Below are positions 44,301-52,729 of a stretch of DNA of 64,000 bases, piece after piece. The stretch lies in contig NZ_SHKI01000002.1 in assembly GCF_004217175.1 (NCBI RefSeq), positions 673,000-736,999 of the forward strand, written 5' to 3'. Numbering within the stretch: the first letter of the stretch is position 1; every line of letters begins with the position of its first letter. The notes under the pieces were generated by a model that was given only the letters and a program-made list of their open reading frames with translations, had not been told where the DNA came from and searched no databases. Position numbers and translations under genes: made by a program. This DNA comes from Leucobacter luti (lineage in GTDB: Bacteria > Actinomycetota > Actinomycetes > Actinomycetales > Microbacteriaceae).

Positions 44301-47300
44301 TCGAGCCGATCGACACCGCTGCGTGGACCGCGACCGGTCATCTGCTGGTTTGCTCACTCTGCCGCACCCAGGTGACGGTCACACGGCAGGTGTTCGGTCA
44401 GCTCCTGGACGGCCCGTGCCAGGTGGCGCGCTGCCCGGGCACGCTGGAAGCGAGCGCTGGGGCGGACAACTACTATCGGCGACTGTACATCGACGGTGAC
44501 ATTCGGCGCGTGGTCGCACGCGAGCACACCAGCCTCCTCGAGGACCGTGTGCGTCTTGGATACGAAGACGCGTTTAAGGCGGCGGATGCGGAACCGGACG
44601 CGCCCAATGTGCTGGTCGCGACCCCGACGCTCGAGATGGGCATTGACATCGGTGATCTCTCCACGGTCATGCTGGCTGGCCTGCCACGGTCGGTTGCCTC
44701 CTACCTCCAGCGCGTCGGACGCGCGGGGCGACTCACCGGGAACTCGCTCTCGCTCGCCTTCGTGACGGGCCGCGGGGAACAACTGCCGAAGGTGCACGAC
44801 CCGCTGAGCGTGATCAACGGGCAGGTGCGCCCCCCGGCCGCGTATCTCAACGCGGAGGAGATCTTGCAGCGGCAGTACCTGGCGTCGGTGATCGACGCAC
44901 GCGCGGCCGCACTCGAGCGTGCGCCGCAGCACGCCCCGGACGTGCTGCGTTCCGTCGCCCCCGGCAGCTTTCTCGGCGACCTTGTGATTGCTGCGGAGAC
45001 CGGCGCCGCGGAGCACCTCGACCGGTTCCTCGCTCAGTTTGCGGACCTGCAGCCTGAGGCGGAGGAGCGTTTGCGCGGCTGGGCAACCCCCCAGGGCGGG
45101 CCAGGGAGTAGCGAGCTTGCCCGCGAGGTGCGTGGTGCGGGTGAGCGTTGGGGAGCGGAGCGCGACCGGCTCCGGTTCCGGAGGGACGAGATCCAGGCGT
45201 CTCTGGGCGAGCTCGAAGACGCAGCGGACCGCCCCGCGAAGACCCTGGACGACATATCGGCGCTGCGCTCGGCAAATGCTGCGCTCCGGATGATTCTGCG
45301 CCTCATCCAAGCCCAGCGTCTCGAACACTGGGTGAGCGCACTCGAGCGTTTCGGGCTACTACCCAATTACACCCTGCTGGACGACACGGTTCGTCTGGAC
45401 GTGGCGCTCTCCTGGGTGGACCCCGAGACGCGGGAGTTCCAGCACGAGGGTGTGAACTATGACCGCGGTGCCGCCGTTGCAATTCAGGAGCTCGCGCCCG
45501 GGGCAACCTTCTACGCGCAGGGCATGGAGATCGAGATCGATGCGGTCGACCTCGGCGTTGACGGCGAGGCAATCAGCGAGTGGAGCTTCTGCCCCGCCTG
45601 CGGGTACGCGCACGAACACCTGCTCACCGAACTCGGTGCGCAGTGCCCGCGCTGCGGGGCTCGCGGGATTGCGGATTCGGCGCAGCGCCTGAACGTGGTG
45701 GAGCTCACGCAGGTCTCTGCGGAGGTGCGCCGAGACGAAGCCACCATCAGCGATCGCCGAGACGAGCGCACCCGCGTGCAGTTTTCGGTGCCGGTGCTCG
45801 CCGACATCGACGACGCCGAGGTGCTTCGTGAGTGGTATCTCCCAGAGACCGGATTTGGCGTGAAATACCTACGCGGGCTGACGGTTCGCTGGCTCAACCT
45901 GGGCAAGCTCGGAGGGTTCAGCACCCAGCGAATGCTCGCCGGTGAGGAAACCGCGGCACCGCTGTTTCGGGTGTGCCGCTCGTGCGGCAAGCTCGATACC
46001 TCCTCCCGGAAGAACAGTAGGCGGGAACACCGGCCGTGGTGCCCGCACCGAGACTCCACCGAAGAACACGCAGTGCAGATCGCCCTGAGCCGGACACTGC
46101 GCACCCAGGGCGTGCTCCTCCGGCTTCCCACGAGCATCACGCTGGGCGACAGCCTCGCGCTCCCGAGCCTGGTGGCCGCCCTCATGCTGGGGCTCCGAGA
46201 ATCCCTCGGCGGTGACCCCGACCACCTTCGCGTACTCACCGCCCCCGACCCGGTTCCGGAGAGCGGAGGGGAGAGTATCCCCTCGCTGCTGCTGCACGAT
46301 TCCGTGCCCGGCGGTACGGGATACCTGGCGGAGCTGGCGCGCCCCGAGCGCGTGCGCGAGATCCTCGAGAGCGCGCTGCGCGTGATCCGGGCCTGCCCGT
46401 GCCGCACCGAACACCGCGCCGCGTGTCACCTGTGCATTCTGCCGTACGCGCCCGGTGGTGCGGACAAACTCGTGTCGCGGGCGAGCGCCGAGCGAAGCCT
46501 GCTGACGCTGCTGCAGATCCGCATTGCGGACGACCGTTCCGAGACGGTGGTGCCCTGGGATTGGACCGCCCGTGATCCCGGTCTCGTGTCCTCTGAATCC
46601 GTGCTCGAGCAGCTCTTTCGAAAGGTCTTCATGGACCGCGCACGCTCCTTGGGCGGCGCGGTCAAGGAAATCGCTGGGGACCGCGGCAACCGCATTCAGG
46701 TGAGCATGCCGGGGAGTTCCTTTGTGTGGGAGCTCCAGCCACAGGTCGATGTCGCCGGCTCGCGTCCGGACTTTGTCCTGCAAGCCATGGGCGGTTCCGC
46801 GCGCAGCATCGCGATCTTCACCGACGGGCTCGCCTACCACGCATCACAGGCGCACAATCGCCTTGCAGACGACGCACTCAAGCGGCGTGCGCTCCGCGAC
46901 GCGGGGTACCTGGTCCTCGGGATCAGCTGGCAGGACCTGGAACGGGCGAACAGCGGGACCCCGGAGCCTCCCGTCGACTGGTTCGCCGCGGAGGCCGCGA
47001 CCGAGGTGACGGGCACTCTGGGGATTTCGCTCGGGTCCCTGGACCACATCACCGCGAACCCCATCGACCAGCTCATGGACTGGGTGCAAGACCCGGGAGC
47101 GGCACTCGGGAAGTGGGAGCGTGTTGCGGCCGGCCTGGCCGCTCTCCTGCTTGCCTCCGGTGGTTGCGAAATCGTCACCGTGTCCGGGGACTCGAGCTCT
47201 GCGGCGCTCGAGAGCCTTGCGGATCAGGAAGCCTTCCGGGCACACAAGGGTGCACCCGTCGGTTGGCAGCTGCGGCGTGAGGCCCTGGTGTTCGTCAGCA

Positions 47301-47845
47301 CGCTGCAATCGGGAAGCCCCAACCGCACCGCCTCGGCACTGGTACTTGACGACCGGCACGCCGCGCTTGGATCCGCCCAGTTCGACGACTCGTGGCGCTT
47401 GTGGCTGCGCCTGAGTAATGTCCTCGGGGTGACCCACGGTAGTCATCAACCCGTTATCGGGGTGTACTCGGCGCTGGCCGCCCGTCGTGATGACGCGGTC
47501 GCCGGGCAGCCTCATTCGGATCACTTGGCGTCGGATCCAGCCACCGGGGAGGTCTCGCCCGAGTGGCGTCCCCTGCTGACTGAGGAATTCGCTGAGCTGC
47601 ATGCTCTAGAAACGACGGAGCGCCAGCTGTTGCGCGCGCTCGCAGCGATCGGCACCATCCCCACGCCGGATGTGGGTGCCGAGCTGGGCGACGGGATTCC
47701 TGTGCTGCTCGCGTGGCCCGAGCGGCAGGTCTGCGCGGGAGAGTTTTCTGCTGAAGACCGCGAGGAACTGGTGAGCCTGGGATGGGTGGTGGTCGGACTC
47801 GACCCTGACGACATTGTGACCGCGTGTGAAGGGACGGAACGCTAG
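41351..47845 (+). CDS. Giant DEAD-box helicase with zinc clusters, DUF1998-like and nuclease-fold-like regions
   Basis: 2164-aa protein. Walker A TTGTGSGKTE (Lys114), DEFH (238-241), SATLG, and a helicase-C part with PTLEMGIDIGDLSTV and QRVGRAGR (about residue 1120) interrupted by a large insert with CxxC pairs. Further CxxC pairs (FCPACGY, QCPRCG, VCRSCG) and LLHDSVPGGTGYL plus Cys-Pro-Cys...CHLC (about 1645-1700) form a DUF1998/MZB-like zinc region. The C-terminal 400 residues include RPDFVL (Asp1807) and IFTDGLAYH (Asp1825), like a Vsr/DUF559 PD-(D/E)XK fold but with Phe at the usual Glu. It seems to combine DISARM DrmA and DrmB in one chain. GTG overlaps the upstream stop by 4 bp, with GGAGGA before it. 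Confidence 0.82.
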   Translation: MSALLPSTQADGIRAGLIHYLGTAFALSSRPEREELERFLTHPERGIFRGPYVRLRTPFQPAADGWREELEWYEGHPPYGHQAQAFARLSSANLSAEKPRPLPTLVTTGTGSGKTEAFLAPILDHVLRAKRAGERGMKALILYPMNALANDQARRLTELITGSAALGGIRAALFTGQAGPERSRVSEAGLITDRAVIREEAPDILLTNYKMLDQLLLRTQDQQLWVQSATSLRYLVLDEFHTYDGAQGTDVAMLLRRLGLALKRHWPDADPDIDGAARARPLGLLTPVATSATLGDKGDPAAMLDFAHTVFGETFAADAVVTETRTSVSEWAGDGATQIAAHGLRERPLTVADVRKLNKAAEAIAASPSLDGLGTLVWGTLYAGWTAEHARLLDADAENGSAEFGAVLSRGHSIVRQLAEDAEQSVAVQDLADRLLSRQLGDLTGEDDRDELAQGFVSHVLAALSQVRAAAGRAALSVDLHLWTRALTRVNRFAAPEPRFVWDDDGPAEETEVIDPFEAEGRPQFPALYCRHCGRSGWGVQLAPTGTDLDTDDTAIRKNHLGGDGRFRALLFAPQEADYAHPADTSLAPEEVEGLRWFWPAERKLLAETPDLNGPDVQQGNVLPVLALGGEHADDRSRDDECPSCGKIDGVRFLGSAIATTLSVAVTTVFGDAALDSAEKKALVFTDSVQDAAHRAGFVQSRSHVFSLRNAIRDAIGTDAATLETVLDQLLAQAGDDAFRRYRLLAPELPEREAFRPFWAQETLRRVPPATMRLVKKRLLFDLAMEFGLQSRVGRTLEMTGSVAAQVDAGPPTSLEAVARTVLEGFTRSATLDDDEPPQLRSETVVRWVRGVLERMRERGAIAHPWFDSYIQHDGSRWQVWGGRPRGEGMPAFPKGREAPGFPRVGGSAREGSDSQRTHLDVVTSSQSWFALWAKKVLRVTPGDGATLSKLLLAELAKQRLIEAASIGGTGATAYLLNPDQIVVEPIDTAAWTATGHLLVCSLCRTQVTVTRQVFGQLLDGPCQVARCPGTLEASAGADNYYRRLYIDGDIRRVVAREHTSLLEDRVRLGYEDAFKAADAEPDAPNVLVATPTLEMGIDIGDLSTVMLAGLPRSVASYLQRVGRAGRLTGNSLSLAFVTGRGEQLPKVHDPLSVINGQVRPPAAYLNAEEILQRQYLASVIDARAAALERAPQHAPDVLRSVAPGSFLGDLVIAAETGAAEHLDRFLAQFADLQPEAEERLRGWATPQGGPGSSELAREVRGAGERWGAERDRLRFRRDEIQASLGELEDAADRPAKTLDDISALRSANAALRMILRLIQAQRLEHWVSALERFGLLPNYTLLDDTVRLDVALSWVDPETREFQHEGVNYDRGAAVAIQELAPGATFYAQGMEIEIDAVDLGVDGEAISEWSFCPACGYAHEHLLTELGAQCPRCGARGIADSAQRLNVVELTQVSAEVRRDEATISDRRDERTRVQFSVPVLADIDDAEVLREWYLPETGFGVKYLRGLTVRWLNLGKLGGFSTQRMLAGEETAAPLFRVCRSCGKLDTSSRKNSRREHRPWCPHRDSTEEHAVQIALSRTLRTQGVLLRLPTSITLGDSLALPSLVAALMLGLRESLGGDPDHLRVLTAPDPVPESGGESIPSLLLHDSVPGGTGYLAELARPERVREILESALRVIRACPCRTEHRAACHLCILPYAPGGADKLVSRASAERSLLTLLQIRIADDRSETVVPWDWTARDPGLVSSESVLEQLFRKVFMDRARSLGGAVKEIAGDRGNRIQVSMPGSSFVWELQPQVDVAGSRPDFVLQAMGGSARSIAIFTDGLAYHASQAHNRLADDALKRRALRDAGYLVLGISWQDLERANSGTPEPPVDWFAAEAATEVTGTLGISLGSLDHITANPIDQLMDWVQDPGAALGKWERVAAGLAALLLASGGCEIVTVSGDSSSAALESLADQEAFRAHKGAPVGWQLRREALVFVSTLQSGSPNRTASALVLDDRHAALGSAQFDDSWRLWLRLSNVLGVTHGSHQPVIGVYSALAARRDDAVAGQPHSDHLASDPATGEVSPEWRPLLTEEFAELHALETTERQLLRALAAIGTIPTPDVGAELGDGIPVLLAWPERQVCAGEFSAEDREELVSLGWVVVGLDPDDIVTACEGTER

Positions 47846-50115
47846 TGCCAAATATCGTGATGACCAAGGTCCGGGACCAGCACCATGAGAAAGATGCGCG
47901 GGCGAAGATCCTCAGCTTTCTCACGAAGCTCACCGAAGACGACACCAGCGTCGGGCTACACATCGAAAAGATGGTGCAGGCTGCAGATAAACGTGCCCGT
48001 ACTGGGCGGGTGGACCTGGGACTTCGCGCGGTGCTGTACCTGCTCGAAACCGGGGAAGCCGAGAAGACCTACGTGTACGCGGGCACGTGGGAGCACGACG
48101 AGGCGATTGCGCGGGCGAAAAGTCGCGTGCTGCGCGTGAACCCCGTCAACGGCGTCGCGGAGCTGATTGACGTGGGTGCGCCGAAGCCGGCGTTGCGTGC
48201 TCCGCAGGACCGCGCAACGCCAGGACACCCTGCGGAACCGACAAGGGCTCCGGCTCCGCCGGTGCTGGTCGAGCGTGAATACCGGGAGTCTGACCTGGTC
48301 GACGAGCTGGGATTGACGCCTCAGCTTGCAGCCCAGCTCATGGCTGCGGCGACCGCCGAGGACATCCTGCAGCTGGCGGACACGATGGAGAACGAGTGGC
48401 AGTCCGCTGCGCTGCTCGGCCTCGCTGTCGGCGACGCGGTACACAAAATCCGCCAGGATCTCGGTTTTGGCGCGGACGCTGAGCCTGAGAACACCGCCGA
48501 CGGCGCGGAACGCACCGAGGACGAGGAACTGGTACGTTCGCTCGCCCACCCGGCGTCACAGATGCAGTTCAACCCTATCGACGGGGCCGACGAGCTGCGC
48601 CGCGCCATCGAGGGGCAAGATTTCTCGGCGTGGCGTGTGTTCCTCCACCCCGAGCAGCGAAAGTACGCGACCCGGCCCTACAACGGGGCTTTCCGGCTTT
48701 CTGGCGGGGCTGGGACGGGCAAGACCGTGGTACTCCTGCACCGCGCGAATCATCTGCAGCAGCAAAATCCCCAAGCTCGGATCCTGCTCACGACCTTCAC
48801 CCGCGCTCTCGCCGCGAATCTGAGCCGGGACCTCGAACGGTTGAACCCCGAGGTGAGCCTCACGGACCGGCTGGGAGAGGCGGGCGTCCAGGTGCGCGGT
48901 ATCGATGCCCTCGCCGCGTCGGTGCGCGACCGCGCAATGGGCGACTTCGGTGATATCGCCCAGCAGGTGCTTGGACACCGTGTGGACCGCGGGGCGACCT
49001 ACCGTCCGAACAGTGACGGGTGGAAAGAAGCCGTGCAAGACGTGGACACCGAGCTGCCCCCTGAAATCCTGCATCCGACGTTCTTCGAAGCAGAGTATCT
49101 GCAGGTGATCCTGCCGCAGCGGCTGACCACGCGGGAAGCGTATCTCACGGTGCGCCGGCCGGGCCGCGGGGTGGCACTGGACCGGAAAAAACGTGCTCAG
49201 GTGTGGTCAATCGTGCAGCACTATCGGGACACCGCGCGAGCTCTGGGCCGGCTGAGCTTTGCCGAGGTCGCCGAAATCGGTGCCGCGTGGTTGGAGCGCG
49301 AACGTGCGGTCGCCGGTGACGGATCGGGCCTCGCCGATCATGTACTGGTGGACGAGGGACAGGACCTCACCCCGTCGCACTGGAAACTGCTGCGCGCGAT
49401 CGTCCCCGTGGGGCCGAACGATTTGTTCATTGCAGAGGACAGCCACCAGCGGATCTATGGCCACCAGGTGATCCTGTCGCGCTACGGGATCCGGATCGTC
49501 GGACGCTCGCGCCGCCTCACTTTGAACTATCGAACAACCGAGCAGAATCTCCGGTTTGCGCTCGGGGTGCTCGATGGTGCGGAGTACCAAGACAGCGAGT
49601 CCGGGGAGGAAGGGCTCGACGGCTATCGCTCCGCGAGGCTGGGCCCGCGGCCGGTCCTGCGTCCCGCGCCGACCGATGCGGCGCAATACGATCAGGCCGC
49701 GGAGCTGCTCCGTGAGTGGGATGAGCAGGGTGTCGATCCGGGGACGGTCGCGATTCTCGTGCGTACGAACAAGACTGCGCAGCTCGTTCGGCAGCGAATG
49801 GACGAGCGGGGCGTCGAAACGGTGCTGTTGACCGCCGCGAAACGGAACGAGTCGCGACCCGTGGTGCTCACCATGAATACCGCGAAGGGGATGGAGTTCT
49901 CACACGTGCTGCTCTTCGACGTGTCTCTGAGTTCTATGCCCCTGGCTTGGCTGACCGACAGGCTCGCCGTGGAAGAAGCGAACGACCTCCTGTTGCGCGA
50001 GCGCTCGCTGCTCTACGTCGCCGCGAGTCGGGCTCGCGACGTGCTCGCGGTGTCCTGGAAGGGCGACGCTTCGACGCTGCTCAGCGGTGCGCAAAGTCTC
50101 GGGGAATTGGGCTGA
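47845..50115 (+). CDS. UvrD/Rep-type helicase with N-terminal RelE/ParE-like domain
   Basis: 756-aa SF1A helicase. Residues 1-110 resemble a RelE/ParE toxin fold: basic start, helices ending in a GLHIEKM pattern, then RVDLGLRAVLY and YVYAGTWEHDEAIARAKS strands. The helicase core has Walker A GGAGTGKT (Lys293), DEGQD (503-507), IAEDSHQRIYG, LNYRTTEQNLRFA, MNTAKGMEFSHVLLFD, and VAASRARD (about 731). The fusion of a RelE-like domain to a UvrD helicase is known in other bacteria, but its meaning is not settled. GTG 47845 shares one base with the upstream TAG (TAGTG). It occupies the position of drmC in DISARM loci and is not a phospholipase-like protein. Confidence 0.82.
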   Translation: MPNIVMTKVRDQHHEKDARAKILSFLTKLTEDDTSVGLHIEKMVQAADKRARTGRVDLGLRAVLYLLETGEAEKTYVYAGTWEHDEAIARAKSRVLRVNPVNGVAELIDVGAPKPALRAPQDRATPGHPAEPTRAPAPPVLVEREYRESDLVDELGLTPQLAAQLMAAATAEDILQLADTMENEWQSAALLGLAVGDAVHKIRQDLGFGADAEPENTADGAERTEDEELVRSLAHPASQMQFNPIDGADELRRAIEGQDFSAWRVFLHPEQRKYATRPYNGAFRLSGGAGTGKTVVLLHRANHLQQQNPQARILLTTFTRALAANLSRDLERLNPEVSLTDRLGEAGVQVRGIDALAASVRDRAMGDFGDIAQQVLGHRVDRGATYRPNSDGWKEAVQDVDTELPPEILHPTFFEAEYLQVILPQRLTTREAYLTVRRPGRGVALDRKKRAQVWSIVQHYRDTARALGRLSFAEVAEIGAAWLERERAVAGDGSGLADHVLVDEGQDLTPSHWKLLRAIVPVGPNDLFIAEDSHQRIYGHQVILSRYGIRIVGRSRRLTLNYRTTEQNLRFALGVLDGAEYQDSESGEEGLDGYRSARLGPRPVLRPAPTDAAQYDQAAELLREWDEQGVDPGTVAILVRTNKTAQLVRQRMDERGVETVLLTAAKRNESRPVVLTMNTAKGMEFSHVLLFDVSLSSMPLAWLTDRLAVEEANDLLLRERSLLYVAASRARDVLAVSWKGDASTLLSGAQSLGELG

Positions 50116-50758
50116 GTCGGATCTTAGGCGTGGCAAGCTCGCTCTCGGAGATAGCTACTGAACTGTTTCTGGGGGCATCTGGTGGTCGCCTCGATTGAGG
50201 TCTGGCCTGGGGCGGTGTCAGCGGACAATGCAATGCAATGAGAATCGAGCAGGTAGAGAGTTCGGCGGCGCTCGCGTCCCTGAGTGAAGAGTGATGAGTG
50301 ATGCTGAGTGTTGCGCGGCTGCCCGTGTGGGGGTGTTTGGCTCTCTGCTCGGGAAATCGCGGCATCGGGGAAAAGTCAGAACTGTGCCTGCCCTGTGATG
50401 TGTTGTCGAGGTTGTGACTCGTGTGCTCATAGAGTCGCGCGACCCTGCTGGCCTCAATGCTCCTGCGTTGACATTCGAAACACGGGTGAGCCGTTGCGTC
50501 TCTGCGGTGTCTTTGGGTTCGCAGTGCTGTCGTTCACTGGCTCCGTGCTCGAGCAACGCTGGTCGGTATCTATGCTCGAGCCGAGATTCCGACACGATGC
50601 TTTGGGGAGGCGCAGACTGCAACGGGCCGCGTCTCCCTGCCCACTTGCTTTGGGGCTAAATCAGCCGTCCTGGTGTAATCCCCTGGCGGTACCTGAGACG
50701 GATCCGTGTTCCGGAGCATTGACCTAGGGTGCTCGCCGCACGCACCTCGCCCCCGCAC
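50116..50758. other. Gene-poor stretch behind the defence-like operon
   Basis: About 640 bp with lower GC and no convincing gene; the open frames here (for example a 139-codon one at 50308-50727) lack family resemblance, ribosome binding sites and native codon use. Short repeats such as CAATGCAATG (50229-50238) and GAGTGATGAGTGATG (near 50290) occur. No integrase remnant, attachment repeat or tRNA is seen. It may be decayed DNA at the edge of an inserted island. Confidence 0.5.
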
Positions 50759-50791
50759 TTCATGGACACCTGTCCATGAAAGAGGTATCCT
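50759..50791 (+). promoter_or_regulatory. TetR operator over a leaderless promoter
   Basis: Perfect inverted repeat TTCATGGACA-CC-TGTCCATGAA at 50759-50780 (10-bp arms). It contains a -35 box TGGACA (50763-50768); after exactly 17 bp comes a -10 box TATCCT (50786-50791). The expected start of transcription, 6-7 bp on, coincides with the ATG at 50798, so the mRNA is probably leaderless and the repressor blocks its own promoter. Confidence 0.75.
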
Positions 50792-50797
50792 GATGGC

Positions 50798-51520
50798 ATG
50801 GCAGATCCGGCACGCATCTCAGCTCCCACCGGATCCGCACGGGCGAAATCAGGTGGCGCGGCCCCGGGCACCCCGGCCCGCTCGGCCGGCGTAGCCCCGG
50901 CGGCCCCGGCCGGCCCGCCCGCACCCGTGACGCCCAGCGACCCCCGCAGCGCCGCAATCCACGCGAAGCTCTACGCCGCGGCGGAGGCGCTCGGCGCGAG
51001 CGGCGCGGCGTTTTCTGTTGCGGGGCTCACCCGCGAGGCGGGGGTGAGTCGCTCCGTCTTCTACGTACACTTCGCCGATCTGCGCGATTTCGCGCTGCAC
51101 CTGCAGCAGACCCGATTCCATGAGATCGCCGCGGCGGCCGAGGTCGAGCGCGGTGCCAACGCGAGCGAGGCGATGCTGCAGGCGAACCGACGCCTCGTGG
51201 CGCACTTCAGCGCGAACCGGCAGCTCTACCGCGCCGTGTTCGCGCTGGGCGGCACCTCCGACGCGCAGCGCGGCACCGCCGCGGAGATTCGCGCCGCGCT
51301 GCTGCGGCACATCTCGATCGCCGCAACGCTGCCGCCGGGGATCGCGGCCGAGCTCGTCGCGAGCTATTTCGCGTACGCGGTGACGGGGATCCTCGCCGAC
51401 TGGCTCAACGATCCCGCCGCGACCGACGAGGAGTCGCTCGCGCTGCACCTGTTTGCGCTGCTTCCGCCCTGGCTCTACGGCGGGTCACTGTCCAGCGTCG
51501 GATCCACCGACGGGGATTGA
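50798..51520 (+). CDS. TetR-family transcriptional regulator
   Basis: 240-aa regulator with a Pro/Ala-rich N-terminal tail of about 45 residues, a TetR HTH (AFSVAGLTREAGVSRSVFYVHFADLRDF, about residues 70-97) and a helical ligand domain. The ATG sits at the predicted transcription start of a promoter covered by a perfect 22-bp operator, which implies autoregulation. It is followed by an alcohol dehydrogenase gene 16 bp downstream, presumably co-transcribed and derepressed by an alcohol or aldehyde (inference). Confidence 0.87.
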   Translation: MADPARISAPTGSARAKSGGAAPGTPARSAGVAPAAPAGPPAPVTPSDPRSAAIHAKLYAAAEALGASGAAFSVAGLTREAGVSRSVFYVHFADLRDFALHLQQTRFHEIAAAAEVERGANASEAMLQANRRLVAHFSANRQLYRAVFALGGTSDAQRGTAAEIRAALLRHISIAATLPPGIAAELVASYFAYAVTGILADWLNDPAATDEESLALHLFALLPPWLYGGSLSSVGSTDGD

Positions 51521-51536
51521 ATAAGAGGAGAACACC

Positions 51537-52628
51537 ATGAAGGCATCACTGGTCCGCGAGTTTGGCAAGGGGTTTGAGATCGCGGACGTGGACATTGCGG
51601 CCCCGGTGGGTCGCGAGGTGCTGGTCGAGGTCAAGGCATCGGGTCTGTGCCACTCTGACGAACTCGCCGCGAACCACGATCTCGGCTACACGCCGCCCAT
51701 GCTGCTCGGCCACGAGGTCGCGGGCGTCGTGACGCAGCTCGGCCCGGACGTCACGCAGTTCGCGGTCGGCGACCACGTGGTCGGCTGCCTCGTGCAGTAC
51801 TGCGGCGCGTGCGACAAGTGCCTGCAGGGCAAGGTCAGCCTCTGCCTCAACCCGGGCGCAACGGTGCGCGCGGAGGGTGAGGCACCGCGCCTCACCGAGA
51901 ACGGCGCGCCGGTCGCGCAGGGAATGGGGCTGGGCGGGTTTGCGCAGCAGGTGCTCGTGCACGAGAACCAGCTCGCCGCAGTGCCCGAGGAGATGCCGTG
52001 GCCGCAGGCCGCGCTGCTCGGCTGCGGCGTGGTCACCGGCGCGGGCGCGGTGCTCAACACCGCCAACGTGCAGCCCTCCGACACCGTCGTGGTGATCGGG
52101 CTCGGCGGCGTGGGGCTCAACGCCATCAACGGCGCAATCACGGCGGGGGCCGCCACGATCATCGCGATCGACATCGCCGACGACAAGCTGGACCGCGCCA
52201 AGGAGTTCGGCGCAACGCACGTCATCAACTCGAAGACGAGCGATCCGGTCGCCGAAGTGCTCGCGATCACGGGGAACGGCGCCGACGCCGTGTTCGACTT
52301 CGTGGGAGTGGGCCCGGTCACCGAGCAGGGTCTCAAGATGGTCGCCCCGGGCGGCGGGCTCTTCCTCATCGGTGTGCTGGATCCGAGCGCCACGATCCCG
52401 GTGTCGTCGATCGATATGCTCACCAACCGGCGCCGGATCGAGGGCGTCTACATGGGCTCGACCACCGCCAAGCGCGACATCCCGCTGTTCGCGAAGCTCT
52501 ACCTTGAGGGACGCTTCGAGCTCGACTCGCTGGTGTCGAAGGAGATCTCGCTCTCGGAGATCAACGAGGGCTACGCCTCGCTGAAGGATCCGAAGATCGC
52601 GCGCGTCGTGGTGACCGACCTCTCCTAG
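51537..52628 (+). CDS. Zinc-dependent alcohol dehydrogenase
   Basis: 363-aa medium-chain NAD(P)-dependent alcohol dehydrogenase. Catalytic zinc ligands: Cys in SGLCHSDE, His-Glu in LLGHEVAG, Cys in LLGCGV; structural zinc: the four cysteines of CGACDKCLQGKVSLC. The Rossmann motif VVIGLGGVGLNAINGA binds the cofactor, with an Asp at the end of the next strand (AIDIAD) favouring NAD. Length is typical of the class III-like group. AAGAGGAG precedes ATG 51537 at good spacing. It forms an operon with the upstream TetR gene and ends at a strong hairpin. Substrate not determinable. Confidence 0.93.
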   Translation: MKASLVREFGKGFEIADVDIAAPVGREVLVEVKASGLCHSDELAANHDLGYTPPMLLGHEVAGVVTQLGPDVTQFAVGDHVVGCLVQYCGACDKCLQGKVSLCLNPGATVRAEGEAPRLTENGAPVAQGMGLGGFAQQVLVHENQLAAVPEEMPWPQAALLGCGVVTGAGAVLNTANVQPSDTVVVIGLGGVGLNAINGAITAGAATIIAIDIADDKLDRAKEFGATHVINSKTSDPVAEVLAITGNGADAVFDFVGVGPVTEQGLKMVAPGGGLFLIGVLDPSATIPVSSIDMLTNRRRIEGVYMGSTTAKRDIPLFAKLYLEGRFELDSLVSKEISLSEINEGYASLKDPKIARVVVTDLS

Positions 52629-52634
52629 GCCGCC

Positions 52635-52668
52635 CGTGGCCCGCGGTTCAAGCGATCCGCGGGCCACG
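52635..52668 (+). terminator. Strong hairpin after alcohol dehydrogenase
   Basis: 12-bp perfect stem (52635-52646 with 52657-52668) with a 10-nt loop, 6 bp after the stop codon. GC-rich stem without T-run, typical of actinomycete terminators. Confidence 0.7.
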
Positions 52669-52729
52669 CCCCGTCGCGCGCCCGTGGCGGGCGGAGCGGC
52701 TACGGTGGGTTCTAAAGAGAGGACCTCAC

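Noticed and set aside
50308..50727. 139-codon open frame in the gap after the defence-like operon
   Set aside because: No ribosome binding site, many Cys and unusual codons, no family resemblance.
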